DNA of 64,000 bases, from NCBI GenBank assembly GCA_008638375.1, contig CM018052.1:12880450-12944449 (forward strand). Direction: 5' to 3'. The stretch comes from Nyssa sinensis. Lineage: Eukaryota > Streptophyta > Magnoliopsida > Cornales > Nyssaceae. The position numbers and the translations under genes are program-made. Positions 35,503-48,118 of this stretch are shown one piece after another (within the stretch, counting starts at the first letter, position 1; each line of letters begins with the position of its first letter). The notes beneath the pieces are model-generated. The model worked only from the letters and a program-made list of their open reading frames with translations, was not told where the DNA came from and made no database searches.

Positions 35503-38323
35503 TGTTATAACATGAAATTTTTTTTTTTATTTTATTATTTATTCTTGCAAATATTAATTATTATTATTATTATTATTATAATTATTATTATGATGATAAT
35601 GGATGTATGTGTATATGTATATATATATATATATATATATAAAAATTTAAATTATTTATTTTGTATATGTGTATACATGTGAGTGTGTGTATAAAATGTG
35701 TAAATGTATATATAAGTGTATATAAATATATACATGTGTAAAACAGTGTGTGTGGTGTGTGTGTGTGTGTGTGCCGTGTGTGTGTGTGTGCATGAGTTTG
35801 AGTGTAACACACTCAAACAAGCATGGGTTGGGGTTGTGTGTGTGAGTGGAATTCAGGGAGTGGGAAGTGCAGGTTTGGCAGAGGGTAGTTGGTCTTGGGG
35901 AGAGAGAGAGAGAGAGAGATATATAGAGAGAGAAAGTGAAGAGAAAAAGAGAGTGGTCTCGGGTGGGAAGAGAAGAGAAGGAAAGAAACAGAAAGTGAGA
36001 GAGAGAAATAGAGTTCTGAGAGAGAGAGTTGAAGCTTGTTTGGGCTCGGAGCAAGAAGGTGGAAAGGGGGGCACGGCTAGAGAGAGAAACAACCGAAAAT
36101 TTTGGTAAGTGGGTTGCTTCTGTTTCAATTTTTTTTAGAGCATTTTAATTGATTTAAATTGTAGGATCTTATAGAGCATAATGTAAGAATTAAAACGCAA
36201 CAAGAATGATAGAAAACGGTTGAAAAATGAGGGAGAAAAGGGGATGTGCAGGTCACGGCCATGGGGGGGGAATATAGGTTTTTCGTTGTGATTGGGAGCT
36301 TCAAAACAGTGTTAAAAAGTTCCAAAAATACTTTAGAATGATTTGGTATTGAAAGGGGCTTCGAAAACACCAAGAAAATCGATTTTAAAAATCTGATTTT
36401 CTGAAATTCCAGCCACCGGCGCCGGAGAAGGCGACCGGAGCCTCGCCGGAAAAACGGGAAGGAGATGGGGTGACCGGGTCGGGTTCCGGGTCGGATCCGG
36501 ATTCGGGTCGGGCGGGTGCGGACCGCCCCTGCCACGTGTCGCGTGGTTGTTTTAAATTAAAATGGAATTTGGCCCGTTTGGTTGCAAGGATAAGAAATTA
36601 GGAAAATTGGAATTAAATTGAAACAGGGATATCCTATCCCTGTTCTAGGATTAGCCCCTGTTTGGTTAACCTGATTGAGAATAGCTAATTAAACTAATTT
36701 CAATTTGAACCTTGAACCTTTTGGAATTTGAACCTTAACCCTGAACTTTCGAAAATTACAAATTGACCCCCCAACTGTTAGAAATTTCACTTTTACCCAC
36801 CTGATTAAATTATTAATAAAATATTAATTAATTAATTAATTTAATTAATTAAATATTCAAAAATATCCCGGAGTCCAAATGGGACAAGTCATTAGTGTAT
36901 TTTGACTATCTCGACCCTTCTGAGACCAATGGTGAGTTCCGTTTTACGAGACGAGGTCCCGAAAATTAAAAGACCCGTAGTAACCTTTAAAATTACCAAA
37001 ATGCCCCTGAATTGAAACACAGTCAAACGAACTCCGAATTAGGTAAACAAATAGTGAAACTTTATTATCTCGAACATTCCGGATTCAACTGTGGAGTCCG
37101 ATTTGTGAAAAGAGGTCACGAAATATAAGGACACGTGTAAAGTGCAAAATGACCGTTTTGCCCTTTTGAACCCCGGTGTCCGAATTGAGTTCTACGAGAA
37201 CCTAAACTTATTTTCTTCAACGTCCTAGAACCAATGGTAGAGCTTAATTTAGCAGAATAGAAACTTATGAATCAAAGACATAAAATTTGATGAATAGCAT
37301 AAATTCAAATAACAATAGACTGAGTTGTAATTTCTACTTTTAGGGACACTGACAGGACAGGAGGGGGCGATCTGATCTCCTGCATTTTCATCCGCCGGTT
37401 CAGTTACATATAGTGCACAATCTTCTAGGGTTGATACCAACCCATCAGGTATGGTGTTTTGCTAGTGTTAGAAATGAAGTTAAGTTAGGAATATTTGTGA
37501 ATGACTGGAATGCTGTATGTGTTTATCTGTAATGTGTTTACCTGTTTATTTGGAATTGGTTGTTCACATGTTATGTGTTACTTGCAAGTTAATAAAGTGA
37601 AGAACATGAATCATGATGTACGAACATATGAGATATGCATGTATATGAAACTGACTAGTGATTTATTTCTTATTGTCCGAGCATGTTATATTATTGAGAT
37701 TCATGTTCATTGAGATTGCATTGGCATATTGGCATATGATGAATTCCTTGAGAACATGGCGTGGGTAAGCACATGGTGCTTTGCATTATGAGGGTGTAGA
37801 TCCTGTGGTGAAAAACCCAAAATTGGCCATTGCATTGGTACTTCGAGCCATCGGGGAGTACCCGTAAATGAGACATGGGTGTGGCATAGAGTTGTGCATG
37901 GGTGTGTCATGCATACCATTCATATATATTACTGCGATGCTTGAATGTCATTTAGAAATAAATGTACACTTTGCACATGCCACGCCTTAGCTTTATTTCT
38001 GGCATTAGCATTTCATCATACCAGCAGTTGTGCTGACCCATTCGTGGGCAACATTTTCAAATGAGGACCCTCCAGCCACTAGAGACTCTGTGATGCCCTG
38101 ATGGGGTGAAGCCTGTGATGTATTTGTGATCCATGAAACCTGTATTTTGTTATGTAAGGGCTTAAGCCCGAATGACTGATGAATGATGTATTGTATCTTA
38201 TTTTATGTATGGATGAGGGTGAACGCATGTTTTAGTGAATTTAATTACTTTTGTCCTTTTATTTATTCTACTTTCTGTCTCGTTACTCGCGTCCCGGGTT
38301 CGTCGGGAATTCGGGGCGTGACA
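35503..38323 (+). mobile_element. LTR-A solo LTR nested in the LTR-C solo LTR
   Basis: The right end, TTCGGGGCGTGACA, is certain, and the last kilobase (37350-38323) has all the LTR-A conserved blocks. The left end is less sure. tcttc at 35498-35502 matches tcttc right after the LTR (38324-38328), and the next bases TGTTATAACATGAAA resemble the family start TGTAGAGACTTGAAA. The resulting 2821 bases agree with other LTR-A lengths, and removing the insert gives continuous LTR-C text. Confidence 0.65.
35745..35790. repeat. (GT)n microsatellite
   Basis: Interrupted GT run in the nested LTR-A, followed by GA-rich text (35898-36040). ORFs across it are repeat artefacts. Confidence 0.9.
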
Positions 38324-41232
38324 TCTTCTCCCAACCAAAATTCGTACAAAATCAATTATAGGCTTGGGAGACGTATTGAACAAGAAATCTGATGTTTACA
38401 AGTCTCCATTTGGAGGGAAATCAGACCTGCAATAATCCTGTAAACTGACATAGAAAAAGAGAGGGTTAGAGAGAGAGAGAACCATAGAGTAAGAAGACAT
38501 ACACAAAGAGTGTGTCTTCATGGAGATACACCAAAGGAAGAGAGGAGAACTAAGGGGCACGACTGGACTGAGGCATACATGAGAGTGACTGTCAACTGAA
38601 CCTAAGAGGTGCAGGATCTGATTTTTGAAGGTAAAACACCCAAAAACTACAAAAATTTTCTGTTTAAATTTTTTATACTGTTCTGATAGTTTTAATTCAT
38701 ATAGATTGTGTAAATGAATTACTTTGAGGCTTAGGGTTGTTATAGACTAACTGAGAGGGTCAGATAAGCTCAGAAACCCCAAAACTGTAGCAAAACCTCC
38801 ATGGATAGACCTTGAGTTGCAGGTCTGAATCGACCTCAACCAGACGACCCTCTGTATGTCAATACATGAACTAGACCCTTCTAGGATCTCGAATATCACC
38901 ATCCGCGACCTAGAAACCTAGGTTTGAACCCTCAAAATTGAAGGTATTGCTTTCGGCCAAGAAACCCAAACTCTGAAATAAAGTTCTAAATCCAATTTTA
39001 TTGATGGAGAAATGAAACCCCTGTTGCATGGATCACAAAGAACCAAACCTCGTGCGATTTGGTTGAGAAATGAGGCTGTATGACCGAACTGAAACCCCTC
39101 ACGATAATTGGGCTAAACAGAGCTCAATCCTTAGATTCGAGGCTCTAAACTCATGCCAAAAGTTTGGTTAAGCTTCTAGGAATGTTTTAGAAGCAAAAAT
39201 AGAGAGAATCGGTACTTGAAATGTCACGAAAATGGAAAAGAAATTCCCTGCAACTAGGGCAAACGGGGGAAAGACGATGGGGAAGATGGAGTTGACTCGC
39301 CAACTCGTTCGAGTTAGGCCAGTCGACTCGGACACGTGTCGACTTGCGAGCGTACCACCCCATTAATGAAACTGTACCATTTTGATATTGGGATGTTTTA
39401 ATTTAAAAACTGAATTCGACCTGTTTGGATACAGATATAAAAAATTAAAATCAAGAAATTGGTTAACCTGAATACGGATAAGGGCCAAATTGGGGTTAAT
39501 TGGAATATGCTATTCCGGTTTTCCAAGGGTCGGTGAACCGGTTGGTTTGATAGAATTTTGGACCGGTTCAATTCTTGAACCCTAGAACCCTTTGGTCTAA
39601 ACCCTTAAATTATAAAATTCTGTTTTGACCCCCAAATGTTTTCTGATATTACGGTCTAACCCCAACTGTTTTGGAATATTGTATAATGGCCCAGATTTTT
39701 GAGAAACTGTTCATTTAAGCCCCTAAAAAATTAATTAAATAATAAAATAATTATTTTATTACATAGGTAAATTACAATTTTACCCCTGGACATTAAATAT
39801 GTCAAATGGAGTCCAAATAAATTAAATAAATAGTGTATTTTTACTATTTCAAGCATTCCAGACTCAATGGTAGAGTCCGATTTGGGAAATTAAGTCCCGA
39901 AAAATACAGACCTGTAAGTGACAAATGATTGTACTGCCCCTGATGGTACCCAGACCCGAATAAGAATAAAAGACAGTTTATTTTGACTATGTCGGGTAAT
40001 CTGGACTCAACGGTGAGGTCTATTTAATGAACTGAAGTCCCGAAAAATACAGACACAAATTATAAATGACCGAATTGCCCTTGATGATAACCAGGGCCAA
40101 TTAAACATAACAGATAGTCCAATTTAACTATGTCGGACACTCTGGACCCAATGGTGAGGTCCATTTCATGAACTGAAGTGCCGAAAAATATGACGCATGA
40201 AATTACCAAATTACCCCTGATACCATACGAAGCCCAAATGACATCCGATTGAGACAAAATTGATATCGATAGAAACCCGAACACTTGTGAAACTGTATAC
40301 TTGACTAAATGATGAATCAGGGTCAGAATCTCACAAAGTGTGAAATTACCAAAATGCCCTTGAAGCTATACGAGACCTAAATGAAGTCTGATTGCGACGA
40401 AACTGATACCGATAGGAGCCCAGATACTGGTGAAACTGTATACTTGATTAGATGACGAATCGGAGTCAAAATCTCATGAAACATAAAATGACCAAAATAC
40501 CCCTGAGCACGGTAAGTGCAAAGTAGAGGTCGAGAAAAAGGTCAATTTGATCTGATAAATTATCATAAGCGTAATTATGAAAATCGAAGGGCTAAATAAT
40601 ACTCCAAAACATTTAGAGCGTAAAATGAGAAATGACCGATGTGTCCCGATGATCTAAAACAGATACCAAATGCAGTCCAAAAGACTTAAAACCTTATATA
40701 TACGATATATGGGATATTCTGAGGACCACGATAGGGTTCGGAATAAGAATGGCAAAATTACCATTTTGCCCCTGGAGTTAATAAAGAACCTAACTGATAA
40801 CGATTGAAGTCTAAATGACTTAAATTATAATCCTGATAACTGCTAAGCCTAATTAAAGAATGAAATAGCCTCGGGTGAGACCCAGTGAAAGGGCGATAGG
40901 CTAATAGGCTATCTTAGGTAATCCGATAGACACCTAAGATGACGAATAAGACCTGAATGGATGAATTCTGATCTGTCTATGATTGATGATTATTGTTCAG
41001 GATATACATGGAGATGCCTGACTTACCTGGAGGTTATCAGATTATCTATGCAAGTAGATAAGCGTAAAGTTTGTGAGTAACCTAGACTCCTGACTTGGTG
41101 TATAAGTTACTGTCTAAATATCGTATTTTGATGCATTGTACTACTTTGTACGTTATACTATTTAAAAGCATATACTTAATGTATACCATTTTGTACCGCA
41201 CCAAACATGATATGAATTCATCCTTAAATCAA

Positions 41233-41866
41233 TGGATATAAGGTTTTCGCTTAGTACCGTTGTATTCTGCCCGCTAATGTTATGCCTCTGTCCTTGATCG
41301 TATGCCTGTGCCTTTAACTGGCATTTTGTTTCGTCTGATTCTGTTATGTTTCATCTGTTGATAAAGTGTCTGCCTTGATTGATATATGGTCCAGTTCCGT
41401 TATGATCTGTCCGCTAATGATATGCCTTGCTTTGATTGATGTTTTGTTCCGTCCGATTCCGTTATGTTCTGTCCGTTAATGATCTGTCTGTCTTGATTGA
41501 TATATGGTCCAGTTCTGTTATGATCTGTCCGTTGATGATATGTCTTGCTTTAACTGATGTTTTGTTCTGTTCGATTCCATTATGTTCCGTCCGTTGATGA
41601 TATGTCTGTTTGATTGATATATGGTTCAGTACCATTATGTCCTACCCGTTAGCGATATGCCTCTGTCTTTGATCATAAGCCTGTGTTTTGACTGATGTTT
41701 TGTTCCGTCCGATTCCGTTATGTTCCGTCCGTTAATGATCTGTCTGTCTTGATTGATATATGGTCCAGTTCTGTTATGATCTGTCCGTTGATGATATGTC
41801 TTGCTTTGACTGATGTTTTGTTCCGTTCGATTCCGTTATGATCTGTCCGGATTCTTGACTTGGTGT
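41233..41866. repeat. Tandem repeat array, units of about 117-139 bases, about 5 copies
   Basis: Units beginning ttgattgatatatggtccag start at 41375, 41493, 41610 and 41749, and a more diverged unit lies before them from about 41233. Each unit itself contains two diverged copies of a gttccgttatgttctgtccgtt block, so the array has a two-level structure. A second looser repeat (ttgacttggtgtataagttac) follows at about 41860-42020. Confidence 0.85.
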
Positions 41867-43033
41867 ATAAGTTATATTGTCTAGCTACTGCATTTTAATG
41901 CATTGCACAGTTTTGTATGCTATACCGTGTGACTAATTTGGAACTTCTGACCTAATGTATAAATTACTGTCTAGATATTGTATTTTGATGCACTGTACAG
42001 TTTTGAATGTTATATTGTCTGAATGTATGTTTTTAAATGCAAACTTTTGTACTGCATTACACGTGGCATGATTTGTCCCGTCCTACTCTATTGTTTTGTT
42101 AGGTCTATCTTGTTCCGTTATATGGTCTGTCTGGTTTTGTTCTATTATGTTGTGTCTAACTCTTGGTACCATTCCTGTTATTGAGTGGTCCGGCATAAGT
42201 AGGCTTGATTATATGCCTAATTGACATTTTGTTGTTATGCTCTGTTATGTTCCGCTCAGTACTGATCTGTTCTATCATTTGATTTAATTGCCTATACTCT
42301 TGTTGATACATTGGCATCATGTATTGTTCCGTCCGTCCTGAATTGTTGTTTCGTTTAGTTCAGTCCCGTTTTACTCTACTTAAATTGCATTCAAAGTAGA
42401 TTTTAAAAAACTGCTATTCTAAAGTGATTAAACTATCCTTGTGATTTATAAACAAGAACGGGTTTGAAACCCATGGCAGGGAACCTGTGTTACTCATTGG
42501 GCTTTTTGAAGCTCACCCCATTCCCTAACATTTTTCAGGAATTATCTCTAGTGGATGAGAAGGCCCTATGATATGACATGATAGGCCGAGTGACGCTTCA
42601 AGTAGAGGATCTGATGGCACAGATCTGTGGTGACTGGATTATTATGGATTGAATCTGTTTATTCAGGTGAGTGATATGATACGGCTGACTTGATTTATAT
42701 GCACTGGATATATAGACATGGCTCATGGGAATGAATGGTACTCTAGAGATATTAGATCTGCTTTGTTGTTATATGCCTGCTCATAGATATGCTCTGAACT
42801 TAGAATTATTAGCTGTTTTGGATTTAGACTTGCTCTGTGGTACATACCCTTATGGTGGATACATGAGTTGCATTCCCTTGACAAAAAAAAAGTTTTAAAT
42901 TCCATTGCATCTGACCCTACAATCGGAGTGCAATTCACTGAAAAGTTCAGAATTTGCCTTCGGTTGGTCGCGTGGCGACTGACTGGCATCACGTCCTCGA
43001 CATCCGTGTAGGGTGGGGTTCGGGGATGTGACA

Positions 43034-44094
43034 TGCACATTAGGGAGTTTGAAGAGGTAGTTGCGACTTTCCATAGTCAAAATGCAACAGATGACATTAT
43101 GAGACTTAAGTTCTTTCCTTTCTCTTTGAAGGATAGAGCTAAGAGTTGACTATACTCATTGAGACCACGGTCGATTGGATCGTGGAATGAAATGACTCAG
43201 GTTTTCTTTACTAAATACTTTCCCTAACATAAGACCAATGCTTTAAAAAGACAGATCTCCACCTTTGCACAAAAGGATAGTGAGACTTTGTATCAGTCTT
43301 GGGAGAGATTTAAGGAATTATTGAGCATGTGCCCTCACCATGGGAATAAGAGTTGGCGTCTAGTGAGTTACTTCTATGAGGGACTTACACTTAGAGAGCA
43401 GCAATTTGTAGAGATGATGTGTAATGGTGAGTTTTTACAGAAAAATCCTGATGAGGCCATAGAGTACCTCAATGAGCTTGCTGAAAAAGCTCACACATGG
43501 ATAGGACCTAGTGCTCTTGAGAGCACAAATAGGTCATGACCTACAGGGAACCAACATGGTGGTGGAATTTACCATCTCAAGGAGGAGGACAACTTGAAGG
43601 CTAAGGTGGAGATACTCACTAAGGAGTTGGAGGTGTTAAAGGCTAGGGACTTAAAGCCAACACACTTGGATAATCATGCAGAGTCTTTTAGACCATGTTC
43701 TATGTGTGGCGGGGTAAATCACCTCGCCCAAGAGTGTCCCACATTTGTTGAGATGAAAGGGATGTATGAGGAACAATGTAATGCCTTAGGTATGTACAAG
43801 AAGCCTTTCACACCCTTCTCTGAGACCTACAATCCGGGGTGGTGCAATCACCCCAATTTTAGCTGGAAGCCTAAAAACCAACCACCTGCACAACCCCCTA
43901 GATCATACCCTGCACCATATCATGCACCTTTATCTTTTAGGAATTCTTTAGAAGACACTTTGCATGCTTTTATTGAAGCACGGGGTAAGACTAATCAAAA
44001 GTTTGAATCTTTGATTACGCAGGTTGTGGAAGAAAACAAGGAGATAAAGAGCCAAGTGTCCAAATTGATGAGCTCTTTGAGTGTGAATGAGTGA
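43034..44094 (+). pseudogene. Athila gag, C-terminal part with zinc knuckle
   Basis: Continues gag after the solo LTR (HIREFEEVVATFHSQNATDD, then LKFFPFSLKDRAKS). A retrotransposon-gag segment reads YQSWERFKELLSMCPHHG, and a CCHC knuckle lies at 43696-43737 (C-x2-C-x4-H-x4-C: CSMCGGVNHLAQEC), which binds element RNA. In-frame stops are TGA 43147, TAA 43225, TGA 43537 and TGA 44092. Coding-like text continues in this frame to about 44290 (QENLKNVNAIVTQSGK). The remaining pol then lies one frame over, so a frameshift lies somewhere in about 44230-44290. Confidence 0.88.
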
Positions 44095-44227
44095 GGTAAA
44101 TTCCCTTCCCAAGCGCAGTCCACACCTCATGGTCAACACATGGCGCAAGAGAATTTGAAGAATGTGAACGCCATTGTGACTCAAAGTGGTAAGTCATTAC
44201 ACATCCCAATAATGGAAAAATTGGGGG

Positions 44228-45124
44228 ATGTGGAAAAGGATCAAAATCAAGCTACCCAAGGAACCAGAGGTGACAAAAAGCCCTGTTAAGGTACCATTCC
44301 CACAAGCTTTAAAATCAAGCAAGCGAACTTTGGATCCAAATAATAAAATCCTAAAGAATCTCAGGCAGGTAAAAATCAATCTTCCTCTTTTGCATGTGAT
44401 TAAACAAGTTCCTACGTATGCAAAAGTTCTTAAAGATTTGTGTATAGTTAAGAGGAAGCACTATGTGAAGAAGACAGCGTTCTTGACAAAGCAAGTTAGT
44501 GCTCTAATTGAGTAGAGGATTCCTCCCAAGTACAAGGATCCTAGTTGTCCAACCATTGCCTGCAGCATTGGAAACCATGAGTTTGGGCAAGCTTTGCTTG
44601 ATTTAGGAGCTAGTGTGAATTTAATGCCTTATTCTATTTATTTGTAGAAGGGGTTGGGAGAAATCAAACCAACTTCTATGGTATTGCAATTGGCTGACCA
44701 TTTAGTCAGAATGCCACAGGGTGTGGTAAAGGATGTTCTTATTCAAATTGATAAATTTTATTATCCTGTTGATTTCCTAATCCTTGACACTAGCTTTGTT
44801 GTTGACTCTACTTCAAAAATTTCTTTGATTTTAGGTAGGCCTTTCCTTGCCATTGCTAATGCTCTTATTAATTGTAGGAATGGGCTCATGAAGCTTTCTT
44901 TTAGGAACATGACTCTCGAGGTGAATATATTCCATATTTCAAAACAGTCAGAAGAGGAGGATGAGGACTGTCAGATGTATATGATTGATTCACTCATGGA
45001 TTGGGGAGTTCTTGCAACTCATGATTTTGATCCCCTTGAGCATTTTCTTGTTAATTTTGAGTTTGATTATATTACTGATTCATCTGATGTGGTTGATATT
45101 TGTGCTATTTTTGACAGAACTTAG
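44228..45124 (+). pseudogene. Athila aspartic protease region
   Basis: The frame reads a Lys/Pro-rich linker, then the protease core with ALLDLGASVNLMPYSIY. Its catalytic DLGAS lies at 44600-44614, followed by VLQLADHLVRMPQGVVKDVL and a second conserved stretch FLILDT. In-frame TAG stops are at 44513, 44645 and 45122. The protease would cut the Gag-Pol polyprotein. It is non-functional as it stands, although the catalytic Asp is kept. Confidence 0.85.
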
Positions 45125-46321
45125 GATTATGGAGCACGGGCATGGCAACCGAAGTTTGAGGAGTTGCCTAAAAAAAGTGAAGAGCAGATTCCTTCAAGTG
45201 TGGAAGCACCCAAAGTCGAATTGAAGCCTTTGCCCAAGGGTTTAAAGCATGACTTCCTTGGTCCAGGTGATACTTTTTCTGTTATTATCTCATCTAAATT
45301 GTCTGAGTCTCAAGATGAGAAATTAATTCAAACCCTAAATAAGCATAGGTCAGCCATAGGTTGGAGCATTGCTGATATAAAAGGTGTTAGTCCCCTGGTC
45401 TGTTCTCATAAAATCAATTTGGATGAAAGAACTAGCCCTCGTAGAGACCCCCAGCGTAAGCTTAATCCCACTATGAAAAAAGTGGTGAAACATAAAGTGT
45501 TGAAACTATTAGATGCAGGAATCATATATCCTATTGCTGATAGTAAATGGGTTAGTCCTACACAGGTTGTCCCTAAAAAGTCAGGTGTTACTGTAGTAAA
45601 AAATGACCTAGGAGAGTTAGTCCCTACAAAACTTGTGACTGGCTGGTAGATGTGCATTGATTATAGAAAATTGAATGCTGCCACCCGGAAAAACCATTTT
45701 CCTCTCCCTTTTATTGATCAAATCCTTTAGCGTGTGGCTGGTCATCCTTTTTATTGTTTATTGGATGGTTATTCTAGTTATTATCAAATTGAAATTGCAT
45801 TAGAAGACCAGGATAAAACCACTTTCACTTGTCCTTTTGGTACTTATGCTTTTCATAGAATGCCATTTAGATTGTGTAATGCACCTACTACTTTTCAACG
45901 TTGCATGATGAGTATTTTTAGTGATATGATTGAAAATTGCATGGAAGTTTTTATGGATGAAATGACTATTTTTGGACCTTCTTTTGATGTATGCTTATTG
46001 AATTTAGAGAGAGTGTTGACTCGTTGTGAGGAGAAGGAATTGGTTTTGAATTGGGAAAAATGCCACTTTATGGTACCTTCAGGTATTGTCTTAGGGCATA
46101 TTATTTTTTCTAGGGGGATAGAGGTTGATCAATCTAAGATTGAATTAATCTCTAAATTGCCTACACCTAGGATAGTAAAGGATGTGAGATCCTTTCTTGG
46201 TCATGCGGGCTTTTATAGGAGGTTCATACAAAATTTTTCCACCATATCTAGACCACTATGTGACCTCCTAGCTAAAGATACCCCATTTGAGTGGACATAA
46301 GCTTGTCAAGAGGCCTTTCAA
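45125..46321 (+). pseudogene. Athila reverse transcriptase
   Basis: Visible motifs are LLDAGIIYPIADSKWVSPTQ, MCIDYRKLNAATRKNHFPLP, YCLLDGYSSYYQIEIALEDQ, TCPFGTYAFHRMPF, NAPTTFQRCMMSIF and LNWEKCHFMV, in the order and wording of Athila RTs. The catalytic pair is altered: FMDE at 45950-45961 instead of an FxDD box, so the second metal-binding Asp is lost. Stops are TAG 45647, TAG 45728 and TAA 46298. The enzyme would copy element RNA to DNA from the tRNA-Asp primer. This copy is clearly dead. Confidence 0.92.
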
Positions 46322-46755
46322 ATGCTAATTGGCAAGCTTACCTCAGCACCCGTAATGCAGCCACCTGATTGGACTTTGCCTTTTGAGATTATGTGTGATG
46401 CCAGTAATTATGTTGTAGGTGTTGTTCTTGGACAACGAGGGGAGGGGAAGCCCTTTGTCATTTACTATGCTAGTAGAACTTTAAATAGTGCTCAGATGAA
46501 TTACTCTACTATTGAAAAAGAGTTGCTAGTTACAGTATTTGCTTTGGATAAGTTTCGTGCTTACTTAATTGGTTCTTTTATTCTTATTTTTACAGATCAT
46601 GCAGCCCTTAAGTGCCTTCTCACAAAAAAGGATGCTAAGGCGCGACTAATACGGTGGATTTTACTTTTGCAAGAATTTGACATCATCATCAAAGACAAGA
46701 AAGGAGTGGAGAACATAGTGGCTGACCATCTCTCGAGGCTCACATTTGAGGAAAC
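46322..46755 (+). pseudogene. Athila RNase H domain
   Basis: Follows RT in the same frame. MCDASNYVVGVVLGQR holds the first catalytic Asp (46397-46399), NYSTIEKELLVTVFALDKF the catalytic Glu, and FTDHAALKCLL the next Asp. It ends with VENIVADHLSRL, the usual tail. It degrades the RNA strand during reverse transcription. This segment has no stop between 46322 and 47152, so it is the best-preserved part of pol. Confidence 0.88.
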
Positions 46756-48115
46756 CTCTGACCACCTGCCAATCAGGGATGATTTTCTCAATGAGCATTT
46801 ATTTTCTATCACTTTTCTATCATGGTTTGCTCATATTGTGAATTATTTGGTTGCAAGTGAGATACCGGTAGATTGGAGCGCTCAGGATAAGAGGAAGTTC
46901 ATGACTGAGGCACGTAATTTCTATCGGGATGACCCTTTTCTTTTCAAATACTGTCCTGACCAAATTTTAAGGCGTTGCATCCCTGAGGAAGAGATTGCTA
47001 GTGTCTTAGAATTTTGTCACTCCCAGGCTTGTGGGGGCCACTTTTTAATGAAGAAAACCACTGCAAAAATTCTGCAGTGTGGCTTTTATTGGCCTACCTT
47101 GTTTAAGGATGCCAACATCTATTGTCAGTCATGTGAAAGGTGTCAAAAGTTATGAGTTATGTCCCGTCGTAATATGATGCCGTTAAACCCAATTTTAGTT
47201 ATTGAAATTTTTTATTGTTGGGCCATTGATTTCATGGGACCATTTCCTCCTTCCTTTGGATATCAATATATTATTGTGGCAATAGATTATGTATCAAAAT
47301 GGGTAGAAGTAGCAGCTTGTAAGAGTAATAATAATAAGACGGTGATTAAATTTCTCAAAGAGAATGTGTTGTCTCGGTTTGGTACACCACGTGCTATCAT
47401 TAGTGATCGAGACACTTATTTTTGCAACTGTTCTTTTGAGGCTTTGATGAAAAAATATGGGGTGGCACATAAAATCTCTACTGCCTATCACCCTCAGACA
47501 AATGGATAGGTAGAACTTGCAAACAGGGAAATTAAGCAAATTTTAGAAAAAATGATTAACCCGGATCGCAAAGATTGGTCTTTGAGACTAGTTAATGCAC
47601 TTTGGGCCTACCGTACAGCTTTCAAAACTCCCTTAGGCATGTCACCTTATAGGCTTGTTTTTGGAAGGCCTTGCCACTTACCTGTGAAGCTCGAGCATCG
47701 AGCCTACTGGGCCATCAAGCATTTCAATTTTGACATGGGAAAAGCAGGTAAGCTAAGAAAATTGCAATTGACCGAGTTAGAGGAATTGAGAAATGAGGCT
47801 TATGAGAACTCTAGAATCTATAAGGCTAAAATGAAAGCGTTTCATGATAAAAATAGTTTGAGAAAAATTTTTAAGCCTAATGATCAAGTGTTCTTATATG
47901 ATTATAGACTCCATAAGCACCCACGAAAACTCAAGTCTAGGTGGACAGGCCCCTTTATAGTGAAGAATGTTTTTGAAAATGGGGTAGTCGAAATAGAGGA
48001 TCCTAAGGATGGTCAAGTTTTTAAAGTAAATGGTCAGCGCCTTAAAATTTTAATTGATAGGCAAGTTCCAGAAGTGGAAGACATTCCACTTATGGACCCG
48101 GTCTATCAACCTTGA
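46756..48115 (+). pseudogene. Athila integrase
   Basis: An HHCC zinc module lies at about 47020-47145 (CHSQACGGH, CQSCERCQ). The core has a catalytic Asp in AIDFMGPF (47228-47230), an Asp in IISDRD (47405-47407) and a Glu in VELANRE (47513-47515). The last two are 35 residues apart, giving D,D-35-E. The C-terminal part contains [12 protein letters not shown] (GPY/F-like) and ends at TGA 48113-48115. Stops are TGA 47153, between zinc module and core, and TAG 47507, two codons before the catalytic Glu. No chromodomain is seen, which fits Athila. Confidence 0.9.
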
Positions 48116-48118
48116 TCA

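Larger units (their letters stand above)
34844..43033 (+). mobile_element. LTR-C solo LTR inside Athila gag, itself interrupted
   Basis: TSD tgcac at 34839-34843 and 43034-43038. Starts TGTAACACCCCGACC and ends GGGTTCGGGGATGTGACA, with no primer site or interior. LTR-C text occupies 34844-35502 and 38329-43033. The gap is the LTR-A solo LTR at 35503-38323. Net length is about 5.4 kb, longer than the other LTR-C copies, largely because of tandem repeats at 41233-42100. The flanking gag frame is restored when one TSD copy is removed, confirming the borders. Confidence 0.88.

Noticed and set aside
35588..36128. Several overlapping ORFs rich in Ser/Leu or Thr/His
   Set aside because: They arise from GT, GA and TA microsatellites in the nested LTR-A and have no domain.
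38324..38328. Treating 34844-38323 as one LTR with mixed ends (LTR-C start, LTR-A end)
   Set aside because: The TSD tgcac pairs 34844 with 43033, and removing 35503-38328 gives continuous LTR-C text, so nested insertion explains it better.
41233..41866. Repeat array considered as a possible CRISPR-like or regulatory array
   Set aside because: Units are contiguous with no unique spacers, lie in plant LTR DNA and vary in length. This is an ordinary tandem repeat.
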